From a bacterium (GTDB lineage: Bacteria > Bacteroidota > Ignavibacteria > Kapaibacteriales > UBA2268): a stretch of DNA of 64,000 nt. A program made the translations under genes and the position numbers. The notes beneath the pieces were generated by a model. The model did not search any database. It was not told where the DNA came from and saw only the letters and a program-made list of their open reading frames with translations. Location of the stretch: NCBI GenBank assembly GCA_030431515.1, contig JAUIIX010000005.1:1-64000 (forward strand). Reading direction: 5' to 3'. This document shows positions 1-9,504 of this stretch, one piece after another; position 1 is the stretch's first letter; every line of letters begins with the position of its first letter.

Positions 1-61
1 TTAAATTACCAACATCTTAAATCCGTGTAATCAGCGTAATCAATTAAATCTGTGATTCTGA

Positions 62-190
62 ATTCCCCGTCATTCAGAGCGAAGCGAAGAATCCATATTC
101 TCTCAAAATTCCCCTCGGTCATTGAGCGTAGTCGAAATGTAAAAAAAAGGGATGTCTCAAAGCGACGGGGTATTTCTTGCTTTCTTTCGG
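62..190. repeat. Dispersed composite repeat, copy 1
   Basis: This stretch holds GTCATTCAGAGCGAAGCGAA followed by GAATCCATATTCTCT and then CGGTCATTGAGCGTAGTCGA. The same composite recurs at 7113-7215, including the trailing GACGGnGTATTTCTTGCTTT, and an inverted part flanks the IS element at 17.7 kb. Upstream, 16-61 (AATCCGTGTAATCAGCGTAA and following) resembles 7281-7325. No gene is credible in 1-672; the open frames there run through the repeat. Confidence 0.8.
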
Positions 191-293
191 CATATCTTCA
201 AAACAAAAACAACCAAAAAGACAAACGAAGAACAAAAAAACAAAATAAACGACAGAAACTAACAACAAGCAAACAATCAAAACCATGAAAAGC

Positions 294-417
294 TAACAAA
301 AAATCACTAATTTTTTTTGACCCTAATTTTTTCTGCATTGTAAAACATTGCAACAAAAACCATTTACAAGAAAAGTGCAAAAACCAAAAAATGAAAAAAT
401 TAGTAATTTTAACAAAA
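294..417 (-). repeat. MITE-like dispersed element, copy A
   Basis: An approximately 110-120 bp sequence that recurs on the opposite strand at 39891-40001 and 40079-40185. Shared blocks are GGTTTTTGCACTTTTCTTGT and GGTCAAAAAAAATTAGTGAT. The two ends of this copy are imperfect inverted repeats built around ACTAATTTTTT, as expected of a small non-autonomous element. It has no coding capacity. Confidence 0.7.
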
Positions 418-621
418 AAACAAAACAATAAACTCAAAATTAAGTTCACGACTATATTCTTGATTCTGAAACAAGTTCAGAATTTTGACATTTCGGCTTC
501 ATAAAAAGAACTGAAAAAATCACTCTCTATAGTTACGTCAGTTACCCTAAGAAATATAAAATTAGAATTTATCTTATCTTTATTTATGCTATAATTAAAA
601 ATACGTGGACGTTTATAACAT

Positions 622-650
622 AAAAAAAGCCACTATAAAGTGGCTTTTTA
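622..650 (-). terminator. Terminator of rpsA
   Basis: The perfect hairpin AAAAAGCCACT / AGTGGCTTTTT lies 23 bp past the rpsA stop. On the minus strand it is followed by a T-rich run, as in a Rho-independent terminator. Confidence 0.85.
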
Positions 651-672
651 AGTAAAAAATTTTAAAATCGAA

Positions 673-2163
673 TTAACCGATATTTCCTAAATCTGTTTTG
701 ACAGCATCAGATAATAAGTCACCAAGTGAGAAACCACTATTTGCAGATGATTTCTTAAATTTAGCGTCGATTTTTTCTGGTCTTTCACGACGTTCAACTT
801 GTACTTCTTCGATGTTTGGTCTTAAAATTAAAGATTCATTTTCAGGAACTATTTCAGCAATTTTAACTTCAACGCTCTCACCTACACTGTAAGGAATAGG
901 AGCATTTCTTTTAATTTGAGTAATCTTGCTTTTCGGCATAAATCCATCAACTTCATCGTTTAACTCAAATATAACCCCTTTAGGATTAACTTGAGATACT
1001 TTTGCAAAGTAAACAGAATCTACTGGATATCTGTCTTTTAAGTCAGTCCAAGGATTTTCAATTGTAGCTTTCAAACTTAAAGCTAAAGTTTCTTTTTTCT
1101 CATTTACATCTTTAACTAATAATTCAATTTTTTCGCCAACTTTTAATATTTGAGAAGGTTCTGTAAATCTTTTAGTCCAAGAAATTTCACTGTTTCTAAG
1201 TAAACCATCAACACCAGGAGCTAATTCAATATAAGCACCAAAGTTAGTTAATCTTTTGATTGTTCCAGTTTGTTTAGAGTCTTTAGGGAATTTAGCTTCA
1301 GCACCATCCCAAGGACTTGGCTCAAATTCTTGACGACTTAATGATATTTTTTTATTTTCTTTATCTAATTCAATAACAAGAGCTTTTAATTTATCACCTT
1401 TTTTACAGAAATCAGATGATTTGTTAATTCTTCTTTTTGCTAATCTTGAAATATGAATTAATCCTTCGAAACCACCAAGATCTAAGAATACACCAAAAGC
1501 AGGAGTAGAGCTAACTACACCTTCAACTTCATCACCAACTTTGATATTATCCCAAACTTTTGCTTCTAATTGTTTTTTTCTAGAAACAACAAAAGTTGTA
1601 GAACCATTCAATTCTTTAATATCTTGGATTTGAACTTCAAAAGGGATTTTTGATAATTCTTCAATTTCTTTTTCAGAAGGGTTTTTTCTAACAGAAATAT
1701 GAGAGATAGGTAAAAATAAAATATAATTTTTGTAAGATACTCTGTATCCACCAATAGTTTTATCTACAATTTCAACTTCAAAAGAAGTATTAGAACTGTT
1801 AAATTCTTTAAGCTCAACTTCTATTTTACTTTTTTCTTCATCACTTAAAGTTGGCAATACAACTTCAACTTTGGCTTCAACCTTAGTTTCAGGAGCAGAA
1901 GTTTTTTCTTCAATCACTTCTTTTGCTTCAGCAACAACTTCAACTTTCTCTTCAACAATAGCTTCAGCAGCAGGAGTTTCAACTTCTTTCACTTCTTCAG
2001 CTTTAGCTTCTGGAGCAGGAGTTGATTCTTCTTTAACTTCAGCAGTTGCAGCAACTTCTTCTACATTAATTGTTTCAGTCGGAGTTTCAGTTTTTACCGT
2101 TTCTTCGTTACTTACTTCATTTTGAATATTTTCATTATTCTCATTATTCATTTCAACAGACAT
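673..2163 (-). CDS. rpsA: 30S ribosomal protein S1
   Basis: An S1-type protein of 496 residues that would bind mRNA on the small ribosomal subunit. Residues about 1-105 are a low-complexity Glu/Ala/Val/Pro-rich extension with repeats of the form APEAK/PAAEA. A degenerate S1-like domain follows (about 113-195), then three clear OB-fold S1 domains: about 208-278 (KVGDEVEGVV, FGVFLDLGG), 295-366 (TGTIKRLTNFGAYIEL) and 380-450. Housekeeping S1 often has six domains; a four-domain form with an acidic N-terminal tail is within the range of this lineage, but the tail itself is unusual. The ATG at 2163 gives the full tail. The gene is monocistronic with a terminator downstream. The S1 family is certain; the ribosomal role is inferred from length and domain number. 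Confidence 0.9.
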   Translation of the reverse strand: MSVEMNNENNENIQNEVSNEETVKTETPTETINVEEVAATAEVKEESTPAPEAKAEEVKEVETPAAEAIVEEKVEVVAEAKEVIEEKTSAPETKVEAKVEVVLPTLSDEEKSKIEVELKEFNSSNTSFEVEIVDKTIGGYRVSYKNYILFLPISHISVRKNPSEKEIEELSKIPFEVQIQDIKELNGSTTFVVSRKKQLEAKVWDNIKVGDEVEGVVSSTPAFGVFLDLGGFEGLIHISRLAKRRINKSSDFCKKGDKLKALVIELDKENKKISLSRQEFEPSPWDGAEAKFPKDSKQTGTIKRLTNFGAYIELAPGVDGLLRNSEISWTKRFTEPSQILKVGEKIELLVKDVNEKKETLALSLKATIENPWTDLKDRYPVDSVYFAKVSQVNPKGVIFELNDEVDGFMPKSKITQIKRNAPIPYSVGESVEVKIAEIVPENESLILRPNIEEVQVERRERPEKIDAKFKKSSANSGFSLGDLLSDAVKTDLGNIG

Positions 2164-2370
2164 ACGATTCTCAATAATATTTTTTAAAAAGAGACAAATA
2201 TAGATTACAAAATTAAGAATAAATTATTTAATAAAAAACCTTTAGATAAAATTATTATTTATAATGTTTTAAATCAATTTAGATTATCAAATAATTTCAA
2301 AGTTATTGAAGTGAATCTTTGGGTCTTATTTTTCTGATTATTTTGAAAGAGTATATTTTTTAAGTTAGCT

Positions 2371-2745
2371 TTACTTAGAATTTTCTGGATAAAAAGTCTT
2401 TACATCTTTTATCTTTTCAAAATCTTTATAATTACTAGTTATTAATGTTCTGTCATATATAATAGCAGTTGCTGCAATAATACAATCGGGTAATTTAATT
2501 TTTGTATTTTTTCTTAATTCTATTGTTGCATCCATTATATTTTTATTAATCCCTATAATCGAAGACAGATTGATAAATTCATTCATTGAAGTCGTAATAT
2601 TTTTAAATGAAAGAAATTCTAAGTAAGTTATAAATGAAATAGTAAAATCATTGTCAATCTCTGTCAATATAAAGTCTTTAGATTGATTATTAAGTTTATT
2701 TGCTTGTAAATCGATTAAAATATTTGTATCAAAAAGGTATTTCAT
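2371..2745 (-). CDS. vapC: VapC-type PIN-domain toxin
   Basis: A 124-residue PIN-domain protein, the usual VapC size. Members cleave RNA (often tRNA or rRNA) with acidic residues that hold Mg2+. Visible candidates are Asp6 in FDTNI, Glu43 in TYLEF and Asp87 in LPDCIIAATA; the fourth position lies in the ITSNYKDF segment near 103-109, where many homologues read TxNxxDF. Its ATG overlaps the stop of the upstream small gene by 4 bp, which indicates translational coupling in a toxin-antitoxin operon. The PIN fold is clear; the RNA target is unknown. Confidence 0.85.
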   Translation of the reverse strand: MKYLFDTNILIDLQANKLNNQSKDFILTEIDNDFTISFITYLEFLSFKNITTSMNEFINLSSIIGINKNIMDATIELRKNTKIKLPDCIIAATAIIYDRTLITSNYKDFEKIKDVKTFYPENSK

Positions 2746-2945
2746 TCCCAGTTATTTTTTATTTTTTTGAGGTGTTTATGAAATTTTGAAGCAGTTTCAT
2801 CATCAATAGTACCTAAAAAATCGCTTGGCTTTTTATTCTTTTTTTCAATTAAATCTATCTGCAAGTGAGTCTTTTTACCAATATATTCATTTGGTATATC
2901 TATAATTAATTTATTTGTATTTGGTGTTATGGACTTTTCTATCAT
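2742..2945 (-). CDS. Putative antitoxin of the VapC pair
   Basis: A 67-residue protein upstream of and overlapping the PIN toxin by 4 bp. No DNA-binding motif is recognised with certainty. The N-terminal half (LIIDIPNEYIGKKTHLQIDL) looks like the short strand-rich segments of small VapB-like antitoxins. The C-terminal half (SDFLGTIDDETASKFHKHLK) is charged and helical, suiting a toxin-wrapping tail. The antitoxin role rests on position, overlap and size. Confidence 0.65.
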   Translation of the reverse strand: MIEKSITPNTNKLIIDIPNEYIGKKTHLQIDLIEKKNKKPSDFLGTIDDETASKFHKHLKKIKNNWE

Positions 2946-3008
2946 TTTTTTCTCGTGATGTTATTTTATTTTGACGAAATTAAATAATTATTATTTTTAG
3001 AAATTCCC

Positions 3009-3932
3009 TCACTCACTCCAACCCTTTATCGCTTTTATAAACTCTGATCTTTGGTCAACAAATACATTGTGTGAGCAGTTATCAAGATAATGTAGATTAT
3101 TCTCTCCTATGATGTCTTTTAACTTCATTACTTGTGCCTCAGAAAATAAACCATCTTCCTTTCCATATAAGCCAAATAATCTAATGTTTTTCGTTTTTAA
3201 AGATTCAACATTAGAGTACAAATCTAAAGTAGTATAAGATTCATTTTTCCAAAAACCTTGTGGTGCTTCATAAGTCATTTGTGAAGCATTCGCTTTTAGT
3301 ACTGGGTCTGTAGCAAAGTTTGCATATAATGCCATTGCCTCCGCACTTGGCTTTTTCGGAGTGTAAAATCCGTTTTGCATAGCATGAACAAAGCAGTAAG
3401 AACTATATTGAATATTAGTAGTATCCATTTGTTCAAGCATAGAAACATATTTCAAGTTTGCTTCATCTTTCTTTTCAGTATAAATCGTTTTTACCTTAGC
3501 AATTATACTTTTAAAAGTTTCTTGAAGTGAAATAGGTGCTCCTACATAATATATCGATTCAACTTTGTCAGCATTATTTTCAGCATAAAGAGTGGCAAGG
3601 ATACCACCAAAACTATGTCCAATCAAATTTGCTTTTGTAAGATTATACTTTCTATAAATTGAATTAATATCATCAAAACTTTCTTGAAAAGTGAACTTAG
3701 CATTTTTGTCTATACTTCTTCCTTCGCCTCTTCTGTCGTAAGTAATTACAAAAAAACCACTTTTGGATAGTTCTTCTGCTGCTAACACTTCAAAATTTGA
3801 GCAATTGTAACCTGAACCACCATGTAAGAAAATCAATGCTTTATCACTTTTATTACCAAATGTTTTAATATATAATTCCTGAGAAAAAGCAGTGTAAATC
3901 GATAGAAAAGTAAATAGTATTAATAGTTTCAT
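3009..3932 (-). CDS. Secreted alpha/beta hydrolase
   Basis: A 307-residue alpha/beta-hydrolase with an N-terminal signal peptide (MKLLILFTFLSIYTAFSQ), so periplasmic or exported. The oxyanion-hole segment is HGGSG at 37-41 and the nucleophile elbow is GHSFGG at 105-110 with Ser107. Asp260 (YGKEDGLF) and His288 (NCSHNVF) are the likely remaining triad members. Substrate cannot be read from sequence; such proteins include esterases, aminopeptidases of the proline iminopeptidase type, and lactonases. It stands alone, about 60 bp from the TA pair. Confidence 0.8.
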   Translation of the reverse strand: MKLLILFTFLSIYTAFSQELYIKTFGNKSDKALIFLHGGSGYNCSNFEVLAAEELSKSGFFVITYDRRGEGRSIDKNAKFTFQESFDDINSIYRKYNLTKANLIGHSFGGILATLYAENNADKVESIYYVGAPISLQETFKSIIAKVKTIYTEKKDEANLKYVSMLEQMDTTNIQYSSYCFVHAMQNGFYTPKKPSAEAMALYANFATDPVLKANASQMTYEAPQGFWKNESYTTLDLYSNVESLKTKNIRLFGLYGKEDGLFSEAQVMKLKDIIGENNLHYLDNCSHNVFVDQRSEFIKAIKGWSE

Positions 3933-4018
3933 TTTTGTTTTTAATTTATTGTAAAATCAAATTTAAGGAAAAATATTTTTTTTGGCTTATTTTACAAATC
4001 TTTTTTCATAGATTACCC

Positions 4019-4513
4019 TTACTCTTTAACTAATTTAAAAGTAATATTCTGCTCTTTCATTCTGATGAAGTATATTCCTTTTGGATAGCTTGTTATGTCG
4101 AAGTTTAGTGTGTTTTTGCCTATAAATACTTGTTTTTGGAAATTACCTACTTCTTCACCTAATACATTTACAATTTCTAAGTTTACATTTTCTGCGTTTA
4201 AAGAGTTAAATTCTATGTTTATAATACCATTACTTGGATTAGGAAAGACAATTATTTCACTACTACTTACATCATTTTCAACATTTAATAGTTAACTATT
4301 AAAATCAATCACACCATATTCACTTTTCCCATTATATAGATATGAATAATGCAAATTATTAGGTAATTTTATACTTAAAACTGACAAACTATAATTATCA
4401 AATTCATGGACTTCAAAACTACTTTTTTTACTTATATCATAAAAAATTGTTTTGTAATAATCAATTTCTGAATGATTAAAAATTAAAAAGAATAAACTCT
4501 TTAAATAGAATTT
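4019..4513 (-). pseudogene. Broken T9SS-secreted protein (C-terminal part)
   Basis: The minus strand reads as continuous protein from just below the metK terminator to 4019, except for one in-frame TAA at 4292-4294. Before the stop it gives a body segment (for example NYSLSVLSIKLPNNLHYSY). After it comes a typical type IX sorting domain: IVFPNPSNGIINIEF, then DITSYPKGIYFIRM, then a final KLVKE. There is no start codon and the 5' part is missing, so this is the tail of a gene that was truncated and then acquired a stop. The frame on either side of the stop stays coding-like, which suggests recent decay. Confidence 0.75.
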
Positions 4514-4522
4514 ATAGTAAAA

Positions 4523-4550
4523 AAAAGCAAGACTACTAATCTTGCTTTAA
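4523..4550 (-). terminator. Terminator of metK
   Basis: Hairpin AAGCAAGA / TCTTGCTT with a seven-base loop, followed on the minus strand by a run of T. It lies 29 bp past the metK stop and marks the boundary to the pseudogene. Confidence 0.8.
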
Positions 4551-4578
4551 ATAAAAATCTAAAATACTATCTTAATTC

Positions 4579-5718
4579 TTAATTAAAATATTTTTTAATT
4601 TGTTCTACTAATTCTAATTGCTCCCAAGGAAATTCTTCTCTTCCGAAATGACCATAAGCAGCAGTTTGTCTAAATATTGGATTTTTTAAACCAAGTCTTT
4701 CGATAATACCTTTTGGAGTTAAATCTATATTTTCCATTATGTATTTTTCAATTTCAAAATTAGAAACTTTAGATGTTTCATGTGTATCTACATTAATAGA
4801 AACAGGGTCAGCAACACCAATAGCATAAGATAATTGAATAGTCAATTCATCAGCAACACCAGCCGCTACTAAGTTTTTAGCAATATGTCTTGACGCATAA
4901 GCTGCAGATCTATCAACTTTAGTTGAATCCTTACCAGAGAAAGCTCCACCACCGTGAGGCGCCTTTCCACCGTAAGTATCAACTATAATTTTTCTTCCAG
5001 TTAATCCAGCATCACCGTGAGGACCGCCAATAATAAACTGACCAGTTGGATTTACGTGAATTTTAGTCCTATCATCAATCAATTCTTTAGGTAAAATTTT
5101 AGTAATTACATTATCAATCAAATCATTTTTAATAGTTTCTTGAGTGATACCTTTATCGTGCTGAGTAGAAATAACAACAGCATCAACTCTAACTATATTT
5201 TTTCCATCATATTCAAGAGTAACTTGAGATTTTGAATCCGGACGTAAATAAGTCATTATTTTACCAGCTTTTCTAATCGCTGCAAGTTCTTGCAATAACT
5301 GATGAGAATATTGAATCGGTGCAGGCATTAATTCTTTAGTTTCATTATTCGCATAACCAAACATAATCCCTTGATCACCAGCTCCACCAGTATCAACTCC
5401 CATAGCAATATCATCAGATTGTTGATTTATAACATTTACAATCGCACACGACTCGCTATCAAATCTATATTCACCTTTAGTGTATCCGATATCTCTGATT
5501 ACACTTCTTGCTAAAGTTGGGATATCGATATAAGTGTTAGTAGTGATTTCACCACCAACTAATAACATACCAGTAGTAGCAAAACATTCGCAAGCCACTC
5601 TACTATTTGGGTCTTCGCTCAAACATGCATCTAAAACCGCATCTGATACTTGGTCACATAACTTGTCTGGGTGCCCTTCAGATACTGATTCTGATGTAAA
5701 AAAATTATTATTACTCAT
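4579..5718 (-). CDS. metK: S-adenosylmethionine synthetase
   Basis: Makes S-adenosylmethionine from methionine and ATP in the cytoplasm, supplying the methyltransferases encoded in this window. At 379 residues it is the normal length. Family signatures are present: [11 protein letters not shown] (13-23), [12 protein letters not shown] (112-123), and the glycine-rich [19 protein letters not shown] segment that binds phosphate. The ATG at 5718 fits the conserved N-terminus. It lies 81 bp downstream of the nucleotidyltransferase gene on the same strand. No SAM riboswitch was seen in the short upstream gap. Confidence 0.97.
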   Translation of the reverse strand: MSNNNFFTSESVSEGHPDKLCDQVSDAVLDACLSEDPNSRVACECFATTGMLLVGGEITTNTYIDIPTLARSVIRDIGYTKGEYRFDSESCAIVNVINQQSDDIAMGVDTGGAGDQGIMFGYANNETKELMPAPIQYSHQLLQELAAIRKAGKIMTYLRPDSKSQVTLEYDGKNIVRVDAVVISTQHDKGITQETIKNDLIDNVITKILPKELIDDRTKIHVNPTGQFIIGGPHGDAGLTGRKIIVDTYGGKAPHGGGAFSGKDSTKVDRSAAYASRHIAKNLVAAGVADELTIQLSYAIGVADPVSINVDTHETSKVSNFEIEKYIMENIDLTPKGIIERLGLKNPIFRQTAAYGHFGREEFPWEQLELVEQIKKYFN

Positions 5719-5799
5719 TCTATTTAACCTTATAATTATTGATTTTTAGTTTATTTGTTTAAAATTTTTAAAAGTAATTTTCAAGTAAGCTGTAATATA

Positions 5800-6774
5800 T
5801 TAAATTGTAATTTCACTATTACTTCCTAAATTCAATTCAGTGAATTTCCCTTCTACAATAGCATTATTTCCGATAATTGACTTATCTAAAGCCATATTAT
5901 TAACCTGAGAATTTTCGCTTATAATCGAATCTTTGATTATCGAATCTGACACCACCGACCCTTCGGCAATAGAAGCATAAGGTCCAATTACACAGTTACT
6001 AACTTTAGCATTTTCAGAAATATATGAAGGATCAATTACAACAGTATTTTCTAAATTATATTTATTATTATACTTCTCTAATAAAAAACGATTTGTAGAA
6101 AGCATAGTTTCTTTTTTACCACAATCGAACCAACCTTCAACCGGAAAACTAGTAAATGGCTCACCACTTTCAAGCATTAATTGCAAAGCATCAGTAAGTT
6201 GATATTCATTATTAGTTTTAATTTCATTTTCAATCAAAGAGTCCAAAGCAGCTTTTAACAAAGTACCATTTTGGATATAATAAATACCAACAATAGCAAG
6301 ATTAGAAACAGGAGTTTGTGGTTTTTCAACTAACTCAACAATATTATTATCATCATCAAGTAAAACAACGCCAAATCTTCTTGGGTCATCTACATATTTA
6401 ACACCAATAGAGTTAACACCACTTTTACTCGCAAGACTTAAATCAGCATCAAAAATAGTATCACCTAAGATAATCATTAATGGCTCATCATCAAAAGTAG
6501 GAGAAGCCGTCCAAATAGCGTGTCCTAAGCCAAGCAATTCCTCTTGTTCAACAAAAGTCGAGTTAAAATCATAATGAGAATTAACATATTCCTCAATCAT
6601 ATCGCCTTTGTAACCAGTAATAATAGTTACATTATCAATATTTTGCTGAACCAACTCATCAAGAATATGAGCTAAAATTGGTTTACCTGCTACATTTAAT
6701 AGCACCTTAGGAAGTGAATAAGTATGTGGTCTCAATCTACTACCAAAACCAGCAACTGGAATAACAGCTCTCAT
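5800..6774 (-). CDS. Sugar-phosphate nucleotidyltransferase
   Basis: A nucleotidyltransferase of the glucose-1-phosphate thymidylyl/uridylyl or mannose-1-phosphate guanylyl group, which makes NDP-sugars for cell-surface glycans. The signature VAGFGSRLRPHT and LPKVLLNVAGKP lie at the N-terminus, ILGDTIFD is the sugar/metal-binding segment, and VEKP follows at mid-length. The last ~80 residues are hexapeptide-like (SNCVIGPYASIAEGSVV), predicting a short left-handed beta-helix. I start at the ATG at 6774 (324 residues) because the upstream seven codons begin with TTG and precede the conserved start of the fold. The exact sugar is unknown. Confidence 0.88.
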   Translation of the reverse strand: MRAVIPVAGFGSRLRPHTYSLPKVLLNVAGKPILAHILDELVQQNIDNVTIITGYKGDMIEEYVNSHYDFNSTFVEQEELLGLGHAIWTASPTFDDEPLMIILGDTIFDADLSLASKSGVNSIGVKYVDDPRRFGVVLLDDDNNIVELVEKPQTPVSNLAIVGIYYIQNGTLLKAALDSLIENEIKTNNEYQLTDALQLMLESGEPFTSFPVEGWFDCGKKETMLSTNRFLLEKYNNKYNLENTVVIDPSYISENAKVSNCVIGPYASIAEGSVVSDSIIKDSIISENSQVNNMALDKSIIGNNAIVEGKFTELNLGSNSEITI

Positions 6775-6962
6775 TTGTACTTTGTTTTTTTTCAAAAAAT
6801 CTTACAAATTTAAGAAAAAAAATTGACTTATTTAAATTTTCTAACATCCCACAACTCAATTAATAATAAAACACCATCATTTTAGCACATATATTTAAAA
6901 ACAAATTAAAATAATTTTAAAATAAAAATCCTGCAAAAAACTATTTATCTCTTAAATTCGCA

Positions 6963-7215
6963 TTGTCATTCAGAGGCGAAACCGAAGAATCCATATTAAA
7001 CGATATTAGAAACCTTCCGAAGGTTCAAAACCTTCGGAAGGTTAAAACTAAATCCCTCAAAAACCCCTCCGTCATTCAAAGACGTAGCCGAAGAATCTCA
7101 CAAATACCCAAGGTCATTCAGAGCGAAGCGAAGAATCCATATTCTCTAAAAATTCCCCTCGGTCATTGAGCGTAGTCGAAATGTAAAAAAGGTGTGTCGT
7201 AGCAGCGACGGTGTA
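6963..7215. repeat. Cluster of dispersed repeats with a palindrome
   Basis: Three copies of the GTCATTC...GAAGAATC family lie at 6964, 7071 and 7113, and the CGGTCATTGAGCGTAGTCGA unit at 7160. Between them, 7010-7042 is a palindrome made of AACCTTCCGAAGGTT and its partner CCTTCGGAAGGTT. The block 6965-7070 reappears inverted at about 17990-18280, there interrupted by a 198-bp insertion. From 6775 to 7828 I see no credible gene. Confidence 0.8.
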
Positions 7216-7248
7216 TTTCTTGCTTTTCCGTCACTCAGATCTTAGAAT

Positions 7249-7425
7249 TGTCATTTCGAGCGTAGTCGAGAAACTCTCTCTTAAATCCGTGCAATCTGCG
7301 TAATCCATAAAATCCGTGATTCTGAATTCCCTGTCATTCTGAGGCGAAGCCGAAGAATCTCCCAGTAAATGCAAACGTAATTCCGAACCCAGTTCTTTCA
7401 AAAACTGCAAATACTGTAAATAAAA
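7249..7425. repeat. Dispersed repeats (GTCATTTCGAGCGTAGTCGA and related)
   Basis: Contains GTCATTTCGAGCGTAGTCGA, then AAATCCGTGCAATCTGCGTA (also near position 16), then CTGAGGCGAAGCCGAAGAAT followed by CTCCCAGTAAATGC. The last part, through TCTTTCAAAAAC, is matched at 63647-63715. Open frames over this region cross repeats and resemble no protein. Confidence 0.75.
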
Positions 7426-7828
7426 AAAATGTAACCGTAAGGGAAATTCATGAATTTCCCCTACAAAAAACGAAAAAAACACCGATTTTACTGCAAATTT
7501 TTTCATCCGAAGGATAACATAAAAAAATTCAGCAGAGCTAAAAAACTGCATAACTCTTTGTATTTCAAGTCTTCCCCTTGGGGAAGAATTAGATGGGATT
7601 CTCATTTCCTTGTCATTCACAGCAAAGCATGGAATCCAGACAAACAAACAAGTTCAACGAAAACAGTCGAAGTGACAACAAAACCTCAAAAAATATCAGA
7701 AATTTTGCAAAATCAAAAATGAATAATTATAAAATTATACTTGATGCTAATTTTATTTCAAACGCTAAGTAGTTTAGGACTTGTTGAAAAAATAATTATA
7801 AATAATACGAGTTAGGATTGAATTTTCA

Positions 7829-8257
7829 TTATTTCATAAACTCTTTCACCCTTTTGATGTTTTCTTGAGTAGTGTTTTGCTCTCTGCTTTTGGTGAAATG
7901 TTTGGTCTCTCCATTTGCTTTTATAATTGTCATATATATTTCTTCTCCTCCACTTAGTTTACTTCTTGTTTTTCTATCTTCATCAATAAACATTTTGTAT
8001 TTCCATGATTTATCACGCTTAAATACTTTAAGTTCAATTTCTCTATCACAATTTACTGCAGCAAATAGCTCGATATTTTTATAATTCTGGGTTAGAAAGT
8101 CTGCCATTTCCATAGGTTCTATATAACACTTAACACAGTCAATCATTTCCATATATATAATAGCTATATCTATATTTTTATCAATGTCTTGTTCTTTTCT
8201 AAACTCATTAATAAATGAATTAGTAGTTGCAAGTAAAATCAATATCATTACGATCAT
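7829..8257 (-). CDS. Small secreted protein, last gene of the tandem operon
   Basis: A 142-residue protein with a short hydrophobic start (MIVMILILLATTNS). It is the last of four minus-strand genes joined by ATGA overlaps. A CVKC motif follows an IIYMEMID strand, as in thioredoxin-like folds, so a redox or metal role is possible but unproven. No family is recognised. Its start is read from AGGAG inside the last codons of the upstream gene, as for the other junctions in the operon. Confidence 0.7.
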   Translation of the reverse strand: MIVMILILLATTNSFINEFRKEQDIDKNIDIAIIYMEMIDCVKCYIEPMEMADFLTQNYKNIELFAAVNCDREIELKVFKRDKSWKYKMFIDEDRKTRSKLSGGEEIYMTIIKANGETKHFTKSREQNTTQENIKRVKEFMK

Positions 8258-9504
8258 TTAAAACTCCTTTTTTCTACAGTCCAACCCTTTTTGCTTTTTC
8301 GTAAAAAACATAAATAGTCATTTTTTGAATCATAAACAACTTTAAAAATCGTATTATCTATATCATTATATAATTTAGTATGACTAATTATCTTTCCATC
8401 TTTTGAATATTCCTGTAATATCAAGTAATACTCTTTTTTATCCGTATAATCATAAACCAAATAAAGTAATGCTAAGTTATTGCTTCTAACAAACATGTCA
8501 GTTATAGAAATTGGAAAAATCTTCATTCTCTCTTCATAAGGATATTGAGTATTGTGATTATTAAAATAATTCATAAAAAGGTCATAAGCTATTTTATATC
8601 CAGAATCATTTGAAAATGGTAAATTTCTTAGTTCAAATTTAATTTTATTATTTTGTCCATAAACATATTTATCTCTTGGGTGAGTTATAAATATATCCTC
8701 CTTAATGTTAGTGATTAGTGGAATTGAATTTTCATACATTAATTTACTATCAATATTTGCTTTAGGTAAATATCCAATATTATTTATTAAATTTCCTTTT
8801 AAATTAAATTTAGATAATGTTACTGTAGAATCAAATTCTAATAACTTATATTGATAGTTAGTTGAACTGGAATAAAGAAAATTATTGAGGTATAAAAAAG
8901 CTCCACCAATAACATAAACTCCTGTTGATGTTTCTAAAGGTATAATATTAATTAAATTAAATGTTGTATCATAAACAGTAATTGCCATTCGATTGTCAGT
9001 TGAGCGATTATTAGCATTTTTATATCTTGGCAAATGAAATTGATTTTGGAATAAAATTAATGTATCTTCTACAATTTGTATTTTCTTAGTATATGTTACA
9101 TATCTTTTTGAATCTTCTTCATTATAATTATACTTGTCATAGTCCGTAGATGATATATATTTATAGTCATCCGAATTTAATTGAGCAGATTTAATATTGT
9201 TAATTGCATAATAATCTTGTAATTCAAGACCAGCTTTATTTACTAATATTATAATACCAGTATTAAGATTATAAATAATTCTTTGAAAACTTGCATTATC
9301 TGCAACAATCAACTTATTTCCATTATCAAAGATTTTAGCATCTGCTAAAGTAGACAAAATAACATATTCGTTTTCTTCTAAACTAATAGTTTGCTCAAGA
9401 TTAAATTCATACGATTTTATTGATGGGTCTAATTTCAATTTCTCAGCTTTATAATCAATATCTTTTCCATTTAAAAAATTAAATAATAAAATAATCAATA
9501 TCAT
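8254..9504 (-). CDS. Tandem paralogue 3, probable beta-propeller secreted protein
   Basis: A 416-residue exported protein with an N-terminal hydrophobic segment (MILIILLFNFLNG) followed by KDIDYKAEKL. It is rich in beta strands with alternating aromatic and Asn/Asp residues. The architecture recalls six-bladed propeller proteins of the BF3164/DUF4221 kind, but I cannot assign a family. The last 26 residues (from YDSKNDYLCFLRKSKKGW on) are identical to those of its two upstream paralogues, while the centre is strongly diverged. Start and stop overlap neighbours by 4 bp. The final codons for RSFK contain AAAAGGAGT, which serves as ribosome-binding site for the next gene. Confidence 0.75.
   Translation of the reverse strand: MILIILLFNFLNGKDIDYKAEKLKLDPSIKSYEFNLEQTISLEENEYVILSTLADAKIFDNGNKLIVADNASFQRIIYNLNTGIIILVNKAGLELQDYYAINNIKSAQLNSDDYKYISSTDYDKYNYNEEDSKRYVTYTKKIQIVEDTLILFQNQFHLPRYKNANNRSTDNRMAITVYDTTFNLINIIPLETSTGVYVIGGAFLYLNNFLYSSSTNYQYKLLEFDSTVTLSKFNLKGNLINNIGYLPKANIDSKLMYENSIPLITNIKEDIFITHPRDKYVYGQNNKIKFELRNLPFSNDSGYKIAYDLFMNYFNNHNTQYPYEERMKIFPISITDMFVRSNNLALLYLVYDYTDKKEYYLILQEYSKDGKIISHTKLYNDIDNTIFKVVYDSKNDYLCFLRKSKKGWTVEKRSFK

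Noticed and set aside
5719-5799. SAM riboswitch upstream of metK
   Set aside because: The gap is only 81 bp and no conserved riboswitch core was visible.
7450-7722. 90-residue open frame
   Set aside because: It runs through dispersed repeats and low-complexity Lys-rich sequence, with no recognisable domain or good start.
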